The notes: generated from the letters alone by a model not told the origin. DNA of 64,000 bases from Phytoseiulus persimilis (GCA_037576195.1 CM075101.1:49476001-49540000); one strand, 5' to 3'; counted from the first letter of the stretch, positions 11,601 through 23,607 are shown. Numbers and translations are program-made.

Positions 11601-14549
11601 ACTCGGAACGGGCGGGATGGAATCTAATTATCTCAGCCCAGGTTAGTGTGTACATAGGAGGACTAGTTCCAACTGAGAACGGGTGAACACGCGGGAACAA
11701 CCCGGTTTATCGTTAACATCAGTTGAATATATATTCTTCCCTGGAACACAATCTCTCCGAATCGGAGACTCTCGTTAATTTATTCAATTTACCCGGAGTT
11801 GCGCGGTGTATTCCGGAGGCCTCCGGGGGTCGAAACCTTATTTTGCGTTCTGAAGATATGGTTGCTGCTTAGAGATTCCGATACAGGAACTATACTCGTC
11901 GGATCTGATTCCGACCCCGATTTTGAAGGGTTCAGAGAGAGCTTTTCTGAACGAAATGAGGGAAAAACTTCTTTCTTCTTTTCTGGACGCAGCCATTGCG
12001 TGGTGCGCGCTTCACAGCAAAATGGATTGTACGTACGAGGCTCAAAAATTACGAATCTCCTCATGACTGGCATGTTTCGCTCCGTCGCATCTTTGTGGTT
12101 ATTGTACGGCATTGGTTCATTGGTTTGCAGAAAACTTGTACGCCTCTTCCAGGTTCCCCTGCTTCCCTACTGAATGCCTCTGATTTGTCCTTAGTTCTGC
12201 GAGAGAATCACGTCCTAAGGCTTGGGATAGAATTTGTTCGATTTTAACCCGAGTCCCACAATTTTAAGTTCACCCCACCGTGAAGAAATCCGCATTCGCT
12301 TCCGCCCCTGTCACCCCGCTTACTGAGAATAATCAGCACACCGCAGCCCCCAACGGCGCCGCTCGCGAGAACTCGAAATATGTGATAAATTACCACAGCA
12401 CGCCAAAAAAAAGTGTGGATACGTTCGAGAGTATTCTTTCACGAACGATCTGGGCCTTAGGTGAACGAATTTTCCCCGCTATCGGTAAGCAAGCTCGGGC
12501 TATTCCCAAGTGGCCTCCCGCCTCATGTTCTTCCCTCCGTTGTCGATTCTCCCCGTGCTTCTGATCCGGAGTTCCCGTGGCAAACGCACCTTGTCCTGCG
12601 CATGAGCAGTCCTTTTCCAGCGTCCCCGCGGACTCCGGTTCTCGAGAACGCCTATCGAGTGTTTTTAGGAGTTTCTCTGATCGGGACTAACGTCTCCCCT
12701 CTGAATTCGAAGATCTCTCATCGGCGACGGATTTGTCGTCCGAAGATGGAGGCAGGCGGTTCTCCACCATGGAACCTTCATCCAGTTCACTGTTTGGCTC
12801 ATCTGCCAGCAACCGAGACAGCCGTGAGAGATCACGGCGGAACTCCAATCGGACAACCTCGTCTTCAGCGCCACCGAGACGACACTCAGCCACGCCTTCA
12901 CTGGGCGATCCTCTGGCGCCGTTGGCCGCAGCTCTCTCGAGTGACATTCGCTTCATCCAAGCGATGGAGGAAGTCAAAACCGACATCGGGTTCGCGAGGG
13001 CCTGGGTCCGACTCAGTCTGGAGAAGAAGTGTCTGTCGCGCCACCTGAAGACTCTTCTAGCGAACCAGGAGCTTCTTAGGTGAGTGAATCCTTTTCTGAA
13101 TAGAAAGAAGCTTTTCCCGCAATCGTTTCCAAGCCCCCATCGCTCAAGACTGGCCACCCACAGGAACCTCTACAAGCGTCATGCATTCCTCCGATCGGAA
13201 GACGAGAAGGAATACTTCCTGCACTATCTCCTCACTCTGAACGCCATCGAGTATTCGTGTTTCTCGAATAGCTATACAAACACTGTGATGCCGTATCGTG
13301 TAACCATCTTCCCCGGACGGAGGTCACACGGGGGTTCCACGTCGGCTAACGTTTGGGTTACTGTCAATGGAACCCTGGCACACACCGACAAACCTCTCAC
13401 TCTACCGAAACCTGGCTTAGAGATGGTTTTTAAGGCTCGTAACCTGGGCATTCTAACGACTCTCCGTATCGGCCACGATGGCTTGGGTGCTACGCCGAAC
13501 ATCCTCGTCGAGCACGTCCTCGTCAGAAACGAGGTGACCGGTCAGTGCTACAGATATCCGTCAGGCCGATGGCTGGGGAAGGGTGTGGACGACGGATCGA
13601 GTGAACGGCTCTTGTTCGCCGGTGAGTCGCCGCGGAGGCCCAGGAGGCGAGGACTGCGAATATTCCATGAAATCACTCTTCGGACTCGATATCTGCTCCT
13701 GGATCTGAGTGAGTGTTATTTTCCCGCCCCGCAGAGTTCATCCCTCTCGGCACCACTGACGCAGAACTCTATGACGTGTGCAAGGCGAGTCCCCGGACGA
13801 GAATGCCGGCGGTCCCGAGGAGGACGGGCGAGCCCAAACCCACTGGACAGGAGGTGCAACAGTGGCTTGCCAACGCCGTCAATAAGATGGTGAAACATCA
13901 CAACGGACCTCAATCGGAACGGGCAAACCTGACCGTGTTGATGTGCGGCGAATACGGACTGCTCTTCGCCCTGGAACAAGTCTTCTATCATGGCTTTCGG
14001 GTGAGTTCGGGAGGATCGGGACGCTCTGCCGTGCCTCGGCGATCGCCCTGCGGTCACCGTTCGACAATACTCATCCAGTCTCCCTTCCAGGGGAAAATCA
14101 TCGGGACGCCCCAGGTGGCGGCTCCGTTCTCGCAGAGCTCGCGCCTCTTTGGACAACTGACTCTCTGGGACTTCATGCTGAGGGTCAAAGCTTTCTTCAA
14201 AACTTTCCTGGGAGAGAACGAAACGACGCTCGAACCGAAAAGGAGAGACGAGCACCTGACTGTAATGAGCGGATTCATCAAACTGGTCGACAAAATCGAG
14301 GGAGCCTGTTCCTACACCATTGGCAAGGACCAACGCTTCCACGCCTTCATGTGCATCACGATCCGTGATCACTTCCTCCACCGGATGCTGGTGCATGTGG
14401 CGTCCACTCCTGTTACTTCGCAACTCTATCAGGAATGCTCATTCTTCAGAGATTCCTCACTTTTGTCGGTTCTCGTCCAAACGTTAGAAAGTCTCAACCA
14501 GGTGGATTACTCGTCCCTTGAGAAGTGTCTCACCCTCAATATCCTGTGA
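5654..14549 (+). CDS. DENND5: DENN domain-containing protein 5 (DENND5A/B orthologue), 17 exons
   Basis: A Rab guanine-nucleotide exchange factor / Rab6-interacting protein that acts on Golgi-endosome membranes. Exons: 5654-5786, 7565-7674, 7896-8189, 8415-8522, 8730-8892, 9005-9130, 9218-9408, 9500-9662, 9786-9991, 10116-10300, 10408-10521, 10611-11359, 11486-11641, 12713-13079, 13164-13621, 13735-14000, 14136-14549. All junction phases agree and the total is 4,203 nt (1,400 aa; the human protein is about 1,290). The N terminus has [15 protein letters not shown] and exon 3 has [13 protein letters not shown] (uDENN). Exons 4-8 hold the cDENN core ([35 protein letters not shown]). Exon 12 has [12 protein letters not shown] (dDENN). 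RUN1 lies about residues 820-1030, PLAT about 1060-1165 ([19 protein letters not shown]) and RUN2 about 1200-1390, ending in a TGA. The start is the ATG 24 codons before the family DYVVVCGLD motif. The acceptor of exon 14 (12,712) is the least certain. Confidence 0.93.
9131..9217 (+). other. Stop-free, in-frame 87-bp intron of DENND5
   Basis: This sits between exon 6 (ending TCAG before GTCAGT) and exon 7 (beginning after ATTCCAG). Its length is a multiple of three and it has no stop, so reading straight through gives one continuous ORF. Removing it joins GAT-TTC-TAT ([10 protein letters not shown]) to the cDENN sequence where the human family has a continuous block, which supports its being an intron. 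Confidence 0.75.
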
Positions 14550-17500
14550 AGCGAGCGTCCGATGTCCGTCTGAGATGACGTACTCAATTTTCCAAAACTC
14601 AGTGCACAGCGTCAGAGCTGCGCGATGCGTGCATTTGGAACCGATTGTGGATATTTTTGTGGAAAAGCCCTACAGCTGCCTCGGTGTCTATCCGATCAGG
14701 CGCGAAGTGTCTCCGGTCCACGCAGAGTTCTCCAGGACGTGGACGGCTGTCGAAACCGAGAACGATCGAGGATCCACAGCTTCCCTAATACTCAGATTGT
14801 TTTTCTTTTTCGAGATCTCACTCTTCCGATAGCGCATGTTCCGCATTGTGTTTTTGATACAGACCGTTTTTACATTGCTGTGTACTTTCGACAATACCGC
14901 CACCATTTAGTTTCCTCGAGATCGGACCGAGAGCCGTCATTGAGAGATCGGTTGTGCGATCACTTCATGCTGAGTTGCTCGCGAATTCATGTCCTTCGAA
15001 TCCTGCTGATGTATTTCAGTTCTACAGACATGATTCCGATCGTGGAAGTCCGTGAAACTACGCGACCGCAGAGCCCATCTTGGAATGATGTGAAAAGGTG
15101 GATGGTGATGAAGGGTGAATCATTGTTGCAGCTAAGAGTTATTGGGGAGTCTGTTGCGAAGCAAATCAGTATTACTCAGAGTGTGTCCGTGCGTGCGTCG
15201 TCTTCGACAGCGGAGATCACGAACCCTGTTAATATTTTCTGCCAAATCACCATATTCTCGCAAAACGGCAAGAAGTGAACGTTCTTTTTCGGCTCGCTGT
15301 CTCTCTCACCTTCTCCAAGGGCAGTAAATCCGATCAGCCTTCGTCTCCATTGACGTGGTGGTTGTGTCTATAATCGTATAATCGACGGATGGAGAAACGT
15401 TCTTGCTCCCTCCCCTCGCGATGATGATTGTCGTCGTCATTATTATTATCAGCAGAATAATTATCATCATTGTCTTAGAGGGGCCCAGACCCCTGTCAGT
15501 ATTATTGTTTCGAGGATGATGAGTGCCAAAGATTTAACCGATTCTAGTTCATCCAGGGGGCGTTTTCCGACGTCATATCCCCTCACACAACACTCGATGT
15601 ATAACACCTTCGAAGAGGAAAATGTGTGACTGAGCGCGTTTCTTCAGGACTCAGTCCTGAAGATAGCGCGACTCGACGATGTTGTAAATAATCCTTTCAT
15701 GAACCCTCCCCAACCCTCGAATGACGTTGTTATGACCCGACGATAATCCGAACCTTCAGCCTGGCAGCGATTCGATATGCGTGCCCGGATATAGCGGCAC
15801 TCAGATGGTCTCGAGAGGGAGAAAAACGCGTTCTAGGCATCACGTCTCCTCGGGAATCTCCACGTGATCATCTCGAGCCGACTGTGCTGATAGAAGTACC
15901 GGGGGGATGTGTCCTCACAAGTTTTGCCAAAGATCTGAAGCACCCCATTGTTAATGTTCATTGTGACAATAAATTCTGAACTGAATGTATTCTGTGACCC
16001 GAACCACACGGAGCCTCATCATTCATCTGGCAACTGGGAGCTCCCAAAGAAAACGAATTTGGAGGTTTGGGAATGGATGGAAAATCACTGAGAAGCCTTC
16101 ATCAGAGGATCCTCGGATCATTCGTTGATCCGTGAGCTGATCTAGCTCAGCCAAAGGGAACGAAACGGAGATCAGCCGCATTTTTCCCCAACGCAAGAAA
16201 CCAAGGATGAAGCCTCATGGAATCAATTACGTTCGCGGTAGATACTGAGAGACAGAATACTCGTTTGCATGGACATAAATCAGTCTGATCGCTATGTCGG
16301 CGATTCGGCGAATCGTTCTGGCGGACACGTCGATTTTCGCGGACGTCGTTTTGTATTCTGTGGCTGCCTCGGGACTCAAGCTGGAGGCCCATCACAGGGA
16401 TGCCATTAGCGATATTTTTTCCGCAGAACTGGGCGGATTCCGCGGGAGTAGACTTGAGTTCGACGCTGCAGTACGTTCAATTCTCAGACTGTTCTCATGG
16501 AACCAAGCCATCGAACATCCGAATCCCCAACATTATGGAACGCGAGAAAAACTCAGGTGAGCGCTGTTCAAGCAAAATGAGTGAGCGAAGTCAAGCGTTC
16601 TTGGCTTTCGGGTCATCTCACCGGGACGGTTGCTCCACTGCGGCATTTCGCGCCACAAGACGGAACGATTCCGAGATCCTGGAATCGGGATCCCAAACCA
16701 TCCCGAAGCGGCAGAGCTACAGACACAAGATCATTCCAGATTTGCCCGGTGGTTTCGTGCGATCAGGTAGCTTTGCATCGTAGGAATATCAGCGAACAGT
16801 GAAATCTAGTTGGCGTGCTGCTATCATTGCGCCTGGCTTGCTCGAGCAAAGACCGCATCACTTTAGAAGCGCCATTAGAAGAGGCACAGAGCAGACACAG
16901 CAGTGAACGGAGATTAAGTCCTGGCTGCGGGTGCTAGCCAATTGTGTGCCGGTTTTCGGTGAGGATTTAGTTCCATTGCCTGGATAAAGCCAGTGAATAT
17001 TCTGCATGTGGCCGCGGAGTTGCGAGTGCCAACAGTACCGCCTTAATATGGAAGGCGTGCACCGACACTTGAACTGGAACGAACAATTGTGTTGGAGAAA
17101 TCCAGTCGTTGGAATAAAGAAACCCCGAACCTCTGCGCGGAGGTGTTGGTATCTCAACACACAATTTTGCCGTGTCACTCTGCCGGGTCATGTGCGAAAA
17201 CACCTCATTGCGAGGTCGGAACGAACGGCGGATAACCTCAGAATTCTAATTATTATCCTCGGTGCTGAAACACTCTTTTGTAGAAGGGACGGGCTCGAGA
17301 GATTCTGAACTCCAGCAAGCCCCCATCGAGCGGATGGTTAGCCCCGGGTTCGCGTTTCCCAATGCACTTCTCTCTATGAGTTCGCTGTATACAGTTCATG
17401 TCGAATTCATCGCCAGTACGGCGCTTCGAAGTCGCGCACACGGGCGCTTCGCTCAGCGATGGATACCGTTCACGTGCGACTGACTGCGTGAAAGCCGTGC

Positions 17501-17860
17501 GAGGGTTTGGCCCTGCGAGGATCTTCGCTTTTCGACGGTCGTTCCCTGTTTGTTCTCCTCGACCTGTGTGTGGATCGTTCGAGCGGGTCGTCTGCGCGCA
17601 TGTTCCTGAGAAATCATTCCATGGCCTCCTCCAACTTAAACTCGCTGTCCCGGCCCCACGGTTCTAACTTTGATGCGATCCAGTGAGCATAGCTGCTCGC
17701 TGTCACCGGCGCCGGGTCCTCTCGTGACCTGTAGTCACCTTCCATATGCTCCCCATCGTAGCGCGGTTGTTGCGATGGAACTCCAAGTTTCCCGAGTGCG
17801 GAAGCCGCTCCACAGAGTTCTTCCAGCACTGACCGGTATGCCGTCCCTCGCTCTTTCAGG
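14550..17860. other. DENND5 3' UTR and intergenic stretch
   Basis: This follows the DENND5 stop codon. A canonical AATAAA lies at 15,968-15,973, so a 3' UTR of about 1.4 kb is plausible. A trinucleotide-like tract (ATGATGATTGTCGTCGTCATTATTATT) lies at 15,421-15,475. No protein family was recognised in the scattered ORFs at 16.1-16.8 and 17.0-17.7 kb. The last part may contain a noncoding first exon of the next gene, since a good acceptor (CTCTTTCAG) ends at 17,860. Confidence 0.45.
15968..15973 (+). terminator. Polyadenylation signal AATAAA (probable DENND5)
   Basis: Canonical hexamer on the same strand, about 1.4 kb after the DENND5 stop. It is the first clear AATAAA I find downstream. Assignment to DENND5 is inference. 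Confidence 0.5.
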
Positions 17861-17874
17861 TAGACTTCTGGTTT

Positions 17875-19808
17875 ATGAGTTCTGATCCGATGTGTGCCAT
17901 GTCGTCCACTGATTCCGTATGGCACAATCTCAACGTGCTGGACGTAGCCAACTCGACGGTGGGCTCGACAGCGATCCTCGGGTCGGGAGGCCAGAACCAG
18001 AAGACGCCGATCAGTGTCCTACAAGAGGTGTGCAGTCGCAAAAGCCTCACTCCCGAATACAAACTCATTTCTGTCGAGGGAGCTGTACACGCGCCCACCT
18101 TCGTCTACAGGTAACCGTTTGGGTTGGTTCTCGATTCTGATAAATATTCCCTACAATCGCTGATCGAATCCAGGCTTCCTAGACCATCAACATTTTTCCA
18201 GGGTCGAGGTTGGCGATGTATCCGCGACGGCCGCTGGTCAAAGTAAGAAGAAAGCGAAACATTGCGCGGCGAAAGCCCTCATCGATAAGATCGTTGATGA
18301 GGACATTGGACCCTTGATGTTCCTTAAGTAGGTCACAGTTTGAGTATTGGCTTGTTCAGTTCGTGTGTGGGTCCGTGTGCGCCGCAAAGACTCTAACGGT
18401 ATTTCCCGGAAACCTGTTCCGATACAGTATACTTCAAGCTCCTCTACAGTCTTCTCGGGTATAGATGACAGTTCCGCAACTGCTCTCGAAAATTAAATTC
18501 TGTAGAGAATGTTGAACGCAGAGTCTCAGTCTCAGGCGTCCAGTAAGTTGGTCTTCGTTTTTCGATAACTCGGGTGACGAATCGAAAGACGCGACCGTCT
18601 AGGTGTCGGAACTCCATCGTAGAAGATGACTCCTTTTCCGGATCACGGAAATTCGATTCACCGCTGAGATGGATTCTGAGTAGAACGAGCTCGTCGGTGG
18701 ACTTCCTGTGTGTTTCTCACGGCCGTTGCCACTTCACTGATTCATGTATCCTTATCTCCAGACCTCTACTTCTCGAGGGCATGGTTGGCATGAGTGACGG
18801 ACTGGGTCCCGAAAAAGAACCGACTACACCCGTCGCGAAAACCGATCCGTTATCCACGGGATCCACCGGGCCTGCTTCCGATTCGGGCGAAGACGATGGG
18901 ATCCCCGGGAACCCTGTCGGCCAGCTCCAGGTTCGTTGGTAGCTCTTTGTCCGATTCGCCCGCAGGGACGCTGCTACTCCACCTTCAAGGCCAATGAAGC
19001 CTGAGTCTCCTTCGAGTCCTTCTCGAGTCTTTGTCGGAATTCGAGACCTAATGAAATGAGAAATTCACCAAAACAGGAACTTTGTATGAAAAAACGTTGG
19101 CGGCCTCCGTTCTACGATACCCAGATGGAGGAGGGTCTTCCGCACGAACGCACCTTCGGCATCATGTGCATCGTTAACAACTATTCCGAAATCGGCTTCG
19201 GGAAGAGCAAACGTCTCGCCAAACGTCAGGCTGCTCACAACATGATCCAATTGATTGAGAGGCTACAGCAAGCGGCTACGGAAGGTGATGGTGAGTCTGG
19301 TCGGAGTCCCGCTTCTAATTCTTTGCAAGCATTCGCGTCGCTCCAGACAGACTGTGTGGCGAATTTGCTCTAACTCGTCGCTCTCCTCCCCATGACAGAC
19401 AACATCGAGTCCAAGTACTCCGAGCTCGCCGAGGAAATGCGAGACCTACAGATTCTCAAAACCGAGCCCATACCAACGATCACAGCGAAACATTCACAAC
19501 AGGTTTCCACCATCCTGAAGCAACTCAAAGCTTCGAACGGTGCTCGTCTCCATGACTTACAGTCCAAGAACCTCGTCACGTCAGGCCTGAACTACGTGGG
19601 GCTGCTCCGCGAAATCGCCGAAGAACAGCGGTTCGAAGTAACATACATTCCGGCGGAGGCGGTTGACGGTTGCCACAGCTGCCTTTGCCACTTGACATCT
19701 CTTCCCTTGGCAGTGTGTTTCGGTATCGGAGAGACCGAGGAACTCGCCAAAATGAACGCATCACACAACGCCCTCCAGTATCTGAAAATCATGACCAGAA
19801 GGAAGTGA
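17875..19808 (+). CDS. loqs: Loquacious/TARBP2-like triple dsRNA-binding domain protein
   Basis: A partner of Dicer in microRNA and siRNA processing. Exons: 17875-18110, 18202-18327, 18762-18930, 19077-19290, 19399-19808. All phases agree and total 1,155 nt (384 aa; TARBP2 is about 366, Loquacious-PB about 465). dsRBD1 (about residues 43-112) has KTPISVLQE, EGAVHAPTFVYR and the RNA-binding GQSKKKAKHCAAKA. dsRBD2 (about 171-240) has NPVGQLQELCMKKRW and GFGKSKRLAKRQAAHNM. dsRBD3 (about 308-380) has LNYVGLLREIAEEQRFEV and GETEELAKMNASHNALQYL. dsRBD3 lacks the KKxAK lysines, as in the type-B Dicer-binding third domain of this family. Three domains exclude R2D2, which has two. The ATG at 17,875 lies just after a good acceptor (17,860), so a noncoding upstream exon is likely. 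Intron 2 uses a GTAGGT donor whose first bases form an in-frame TAG if retained. Confidence 0.92.
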
Positions 19809-21896
19809 TCACCACGAGCCTTAACCCCTGATCGAATCCCCTAATCGGGTCCAGGCTCAAAATCGGGAATTCCAGATCTCAGGTGTCTTCGTGTTCTTGG
19901 TTGCGGATGCACCAGGCAACGCGGCCGCCCTCTAACAGTTCAGTGTCTGGCATACACTTCAGAAGGGCTATCCTTCTGTTATTCCTCGAATTTCGTCGCG
20001 AATTGGTTTAGCTTCGAGCAGCTGGAGCCCACTCTAGTAGATGTCGTCCAGACTGTTCCCTCTCGACATGGATTCATTCGTTCCGTTCGCCCTTCAATGT
20101 TCAACCCTATCCGGGAGGCAAAATCACGAGTTTCCGTTGCCAAGAGATAATGTTTTACTTCCGCTCGAAATTCGTTCTTGGCCATCTGAAGTGACTGCGA
20201 CGACTCTGTCATCTTCCTAACTGGGTGGCTCGAAAAACTCCCAAAGGCAGAGGCCATTCACTCGAACAAGTTATGTTCAAGATATCGGTCGAGGCGAGTT
20301 AATGCGAATTCCAGATTCTCGATAGAAAACTCCGCAGCACTCGTCGAGAATGAACCAACGTTTACCTCACTCTATGATAATCTTCAATTCGTAGTAACTT
20401 ACCTATTCTCCAACATTTGAAAGTGACACCACGGTTGAAAGAATCCTCTAAACGAGGGTCTGAGGTTGTCGGTGCCGAAATGCAACTCATTCTTTCCTCA
20501 TCGCTCTCGTCGATCCGGGAGTTGGGCACGTTCGCTTGTGTTTTGAACGGTGAAACGTCTCTCATCGCGAACTCGTCATCGTTGTCGTGATCGAGCGTGC
20601 CCTGTTGCCCGATCGATCCAGGGTCGTACTATGTAGATAAACAATTCAGTGTGATAGTGGAGTCCCTTACGGACGCCTCAATTCCAAGGAACCCCGCTGA
20701 GAAACGTCGCTGCAGAGAGGTTTGTAACGAAGTCAGTTGGTCATTTAGTCACTTGGTCGCTCAGTCAAGCAGACTCGGTTTCAGCGTTGAGCCTTGCACT
20801 GTCAAGCTGCTTTGGAAGCACGAGGCTCCCTTGGAGTTGCGGCCGTCCGTTGGAACCCCTGAAATTGTGTTGCGTTTCGGTAAAGGCACTGCTTGCTCGT
20901 CTACGGGAGAGTTCGCCAGTCAGTAACTGCTCCGGATCCCCTCAGAACTTCACGCGACCTCGTTACGGAGCGCGCGAGTCCCGAGACGGATCGTGGCTGT
21001 CATTGGCTGGGGCACTGTTCACGAATCTCTGTAGTGTGATATGGACGCGACGCGCCCGCCGAACCAGGCCTGCCTTCGTCGTTGGCCCCAATTTGTCGAG
21101 GATGTTCGTGGATCGACTCTGAATGGAGCTCTCTAAGAGAAAAAAAAATCAGACTGATCATTGATGGGCGCCACTCTGAGCCCTGATCGATGATCTCCCA
21201 TGGTTATGACCCGATTAACCCTATGAAAAATGTGATTATACATTCGATCAAAAATAAAACAGCGATGAGTCGCATCGAGAACGGAGATCCCCCAACGAAG
21301 TTTACGGCGAGGGCATGCTTGTCTCGGTTGTGTAATTTCAAGTGTTATACCACTATATTATTGAAATTGATGAAACATATTCCACTATTACGGTGATAAC
21401 GAATTCTACCGCTACTTTAAGATACGATGGAGAAGGAAAACTGAATTTTTCCAATGATATCCGAACCGAGAAAATAAATGCTTTTCTTCAACCCAGATGA
21501 GACGATTCACTCGGAACAGAAATAACTTCTCAAACCTTGTCAGGTGGACTCTATTATAGGAAGGACTCATGGTACAGACTCTGACGGTGGAAGAAGCTGT
21601 TCGTCATGCTGATACGCGCAGTGGTGTACTTAGGTAAGGGGGGAGGGTCAGGGGGAAACCACCCCCAAAACTCTTTGATCATATTGGGGAGGGTGGATTG
21701 TATTCCACGTAGATAGAGTCTCGTCGAGAACATCCTCGCAGGTTTGCAAACCATGTTGATTGCGTCAAGGAACGACGATGATCATCATCATCACGCCCCT
21801 TGCACCCCTCCCCAAAAATAAGCCTCTGATTACACGGGGAATTCGAGAATGTTACGCTTAGTTTATTGTTGATTCCGGCCATGATTTCTCTAGACA
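19809..21896. other. Intergenic region, only weak ORFs
   Basis: No family was recognised. Minus-strand ORFs at 19,979-20,257 (91 codons, ATG directly after an in-frame TGA) and 20,406-20,565 (followed by a strong GTAAGT donor) look mildly protein-like, but their reading phases cannot be joined. The + strand ORFs at 20.6-21.1 kb are not distinctive. AATAAA hexamers on + at about 21,253 and 21,473 are far from the loqs stop. Confidence 0.35.
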
Positions 21897-22984
21897 TCAA
21901 TGAAAAGCTCTTCTGAAGTCTTTCTCGAAAGTTTTCTCCTTGATCGCTTTCCTCTGCAACCTCCTCCGTTTCTCCCCCCGATCTTCGCACTCAAGCTTTA
22001 TCGCCAGAGTATCTTCGGCGTCGAAGTGCGTCACCCTCGTTTTCGCAGCGGAGAGCCCGAGTCCTGGAACGGGAAGCAACAAAGTTGGAGGGGAAACTCA
22101 ATTGAATCATCAGGTCACGAGGATTGGATGAACACAGAATGAATGTAATTTATACTCGAAGCACTGAGGTACTCACCTTGACGATCTCGTTTTAGAGAAG
22201 TCTTCAGCGGGAACTTTCGCCCGCTCCCGTCGGGGCCGAGACCTTTCTCTTCCTCCCATCCCATCGACTCCAACATTCGGAAGCCGATGTTACCGCGAGG
22301 AATTCCATAGAGAGGTTCCTTGATAACGCTCTCCGACGCGCGGTGAACGATCGAGGATTGGTGTTGCTGATACTTGTTCGAGTCATACTCTGTGTTACAC
22401 GTTGTGCAAGTCACGATCACAGGCTCAGGCGTATCGATTTGGTTGTGGCGCTCCTCAGTTTCCCCGTAGTGTTTTATGAGGTGGTAGGCGGAATGATTCC
22501 TGTGTTTTCTCGCCAAGTCCAAGGGTGTACGACCTTTATTATCTTTCGTGTCTTTCGATGCTCCGAACTTGAGCAGGGTTTTGATGCAGCTTATGTGACC
22601 TTCAACGGCTGCGCAGTGTAAGGGACTCCAGCCGTGGGCATCTTGCATGTTGACATCAAGTTTTTTGAGTAGAAGCATCCGCTTCAGCGGCCGGTTTTCC
22701 CCGTTTTGTGCGTAAGAGAACAGAGTTTTCGTATAGGAGGCTCTCACCTCAGGCATCGTCGGCTCTTCATCATCGGACGAGTCTCGATGCTCGTGACGAG
22801 GAATCGGTGTTTCCAAGTCGGGTTTGGGGTAGGATGTAGATGGCAAGCCCAATAAATCATCATAGAAAGCTTTGGCCTCTTCACCAGTTAAATTGGGCTT
22901 GATTTCCAGGCCGGGTTCTTTCTTTACGTTGCATAGTTCGAGCTCCGAGGACTTTGGACGGACGAAGACAACGCGATCGGTCAT
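21897..22984 (-). CDS. GPANK1: G-patch and ankyrin repeat protein 1 (GPANK1-like)
   Basis: Two exons on the minus strand: 22984-22177 and 22063-21897 (975 nt, 324 aa; human GPANK1 is about 356). The donor is CAAG/GTGAGT and the acceptor TTCCAG. The N terminus carries an EEAKAFYDDLLG segment, matching the human AAARAFYEALIG position. Ankyrin repeats (about 88-175) include HGWSPLHCAAVEGH and KGRTPLDLARKH. A CxxC..H..H zinc-finger-like segment (about 191-213, CTTCNTEYD..HQSSIVH) follows, then a G-patch (about 230-275, GFRMLESMGWEEEKGLG). The second exon gives TRVTHFDAEDT, then a basic/acidic coil, matching the family C terminus. An open frame continues 24 codons upstream without an ATG, so the ATG at 22,984 is chosen. 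Its role is a nuclear, RNA-related G-patch protein, known only in outline. Confidence 0.9.
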
Positions 22985-23201
22985 CTTGGGAACAGGTCCG
23001 TCGATTTCACCTCGGGACGAACGGCAGACAGATGTTCCTCGAAAACTGACAGACACCAGCTGGATTCCGGTGGAGGTTTTGAGCAGTCAACTCGGTAACC
23101 TCGGCGACTGTTGTTCCCAACGCTTTCCAACAGAGTTGAATGACTCACGAGTTGAGCTGGGATGTCAACTGAAGCCAGTTTCGTGAACGCGTGAAAACAC
23201 G
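22985..23201. promoter_or_regulatory. Candidate bidirectional promoter between GPANK1 and the small + strand ORFs
   Basis: About 217 bp separate the GPANK1 start (minus strand) from the first small plus-strand ORF (ATG at 23,202). No TATA box is evident on either side. It is called from gene arrangement only. Confidence 0.3.
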
Positions 23202-23321
23202 ATGAAGTTAGAAACCATCACGGCTCAGGTGGCAGTTGAAAGATTAGTCGGAGACGATGTGGCTCTCAGACACGCTCTGAAAGTTGAGGAACGATTCTCA
23301 CCCTCTGAACTTGAAGCGTGA
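23202..23321 (+). CDS. Small ORF, 39 aa, unrecognised
   Basis: ATG at 23,202, stop TGA at 23,319-23,321. The product is acidic/amphipathic (AQVAVERLVGDD, LRHALKVEERFSPSELEA) and helical in character, but I know no family for it. It lies head-to-head with GPANK1 and just upstream of the ORF at 23,349. It could be a uORF, a separate micropeptide, or a first exon ending at a weak GTGAAG donor at its 3' end. Too short to trust alone. Confidence 0.25.
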   Translation: MKLETITAQVAVERLVGDDVALRHALKVEERFSPSELEA

Positions 23322-23348
23322 AGCGAGTCGCAAGGAAAACTCGCCACC

Positions 23349-23591
23349 ATGATAATCACCCAATCAAAAGTTTCTCCATCTGAAGACGCGCAGTGTTTAT
23401 TCATCGGAGCGCAAATGTTTTTCGAACATTTTGCACTTCAATGGCGGGCGGCTGATGAGATGATCGGCAGTGGAGATCGAAATGGCCTGAACGGAGAAAC
23501 GGTGGGAGCGACACATCTTTTCGAACAAGAGGACGCGATTGGTGAGATCCCGTCGAAGGAGAACGGAGGAATGTATGCAACTTTGAGATGA
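23349..23591 (+). CDS. Small ORF, 80 aa, strong Kozak and nearby polyA signal, unrecognised
   Basis: The start is in an exact GCCACCATG context. The stop is followed 9 nt later by AATAAA at 23,600-23,605, so start context, ORF and polyadenylation signal are all in order. The protein (begins MIITQSKVSPSED, contains FFEHFALQWRAADEMIG, ends MYATLR) has no signal peptide or membrane segment and matches no family I recognise. The support is signals rather than homology. An in-frame stop just upstream means it would be a single-exon CDS. Confidence 0.4.
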   Translation: MIITQSKVSPSEDAQCLFIGAQMFFEHFALQWRAADEMIGSGDRNGLNGETVGATHLFEQEDAIGEIPSKENGGMYATLR

Positions 23592-23599
23592 AACGGCGG

Positions 23600-23605
23600 A
23601 ATAAA
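23600..23605 (+). terminator. Polyadenylation signal AATAAA
   Basis: Canonical hexamer 9 nt after the stop of the 80-aa ORF on the same strand. Confidence 0.45.
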
Positions 23606-23607
23606 AG

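Noticed and set aside
17614-17925. 103-codon minus-strand ORF overlapping the loqs start region
   Set aside because: It overlaps the loqs first coding exon in antisense, with no domain and no supporting signals.
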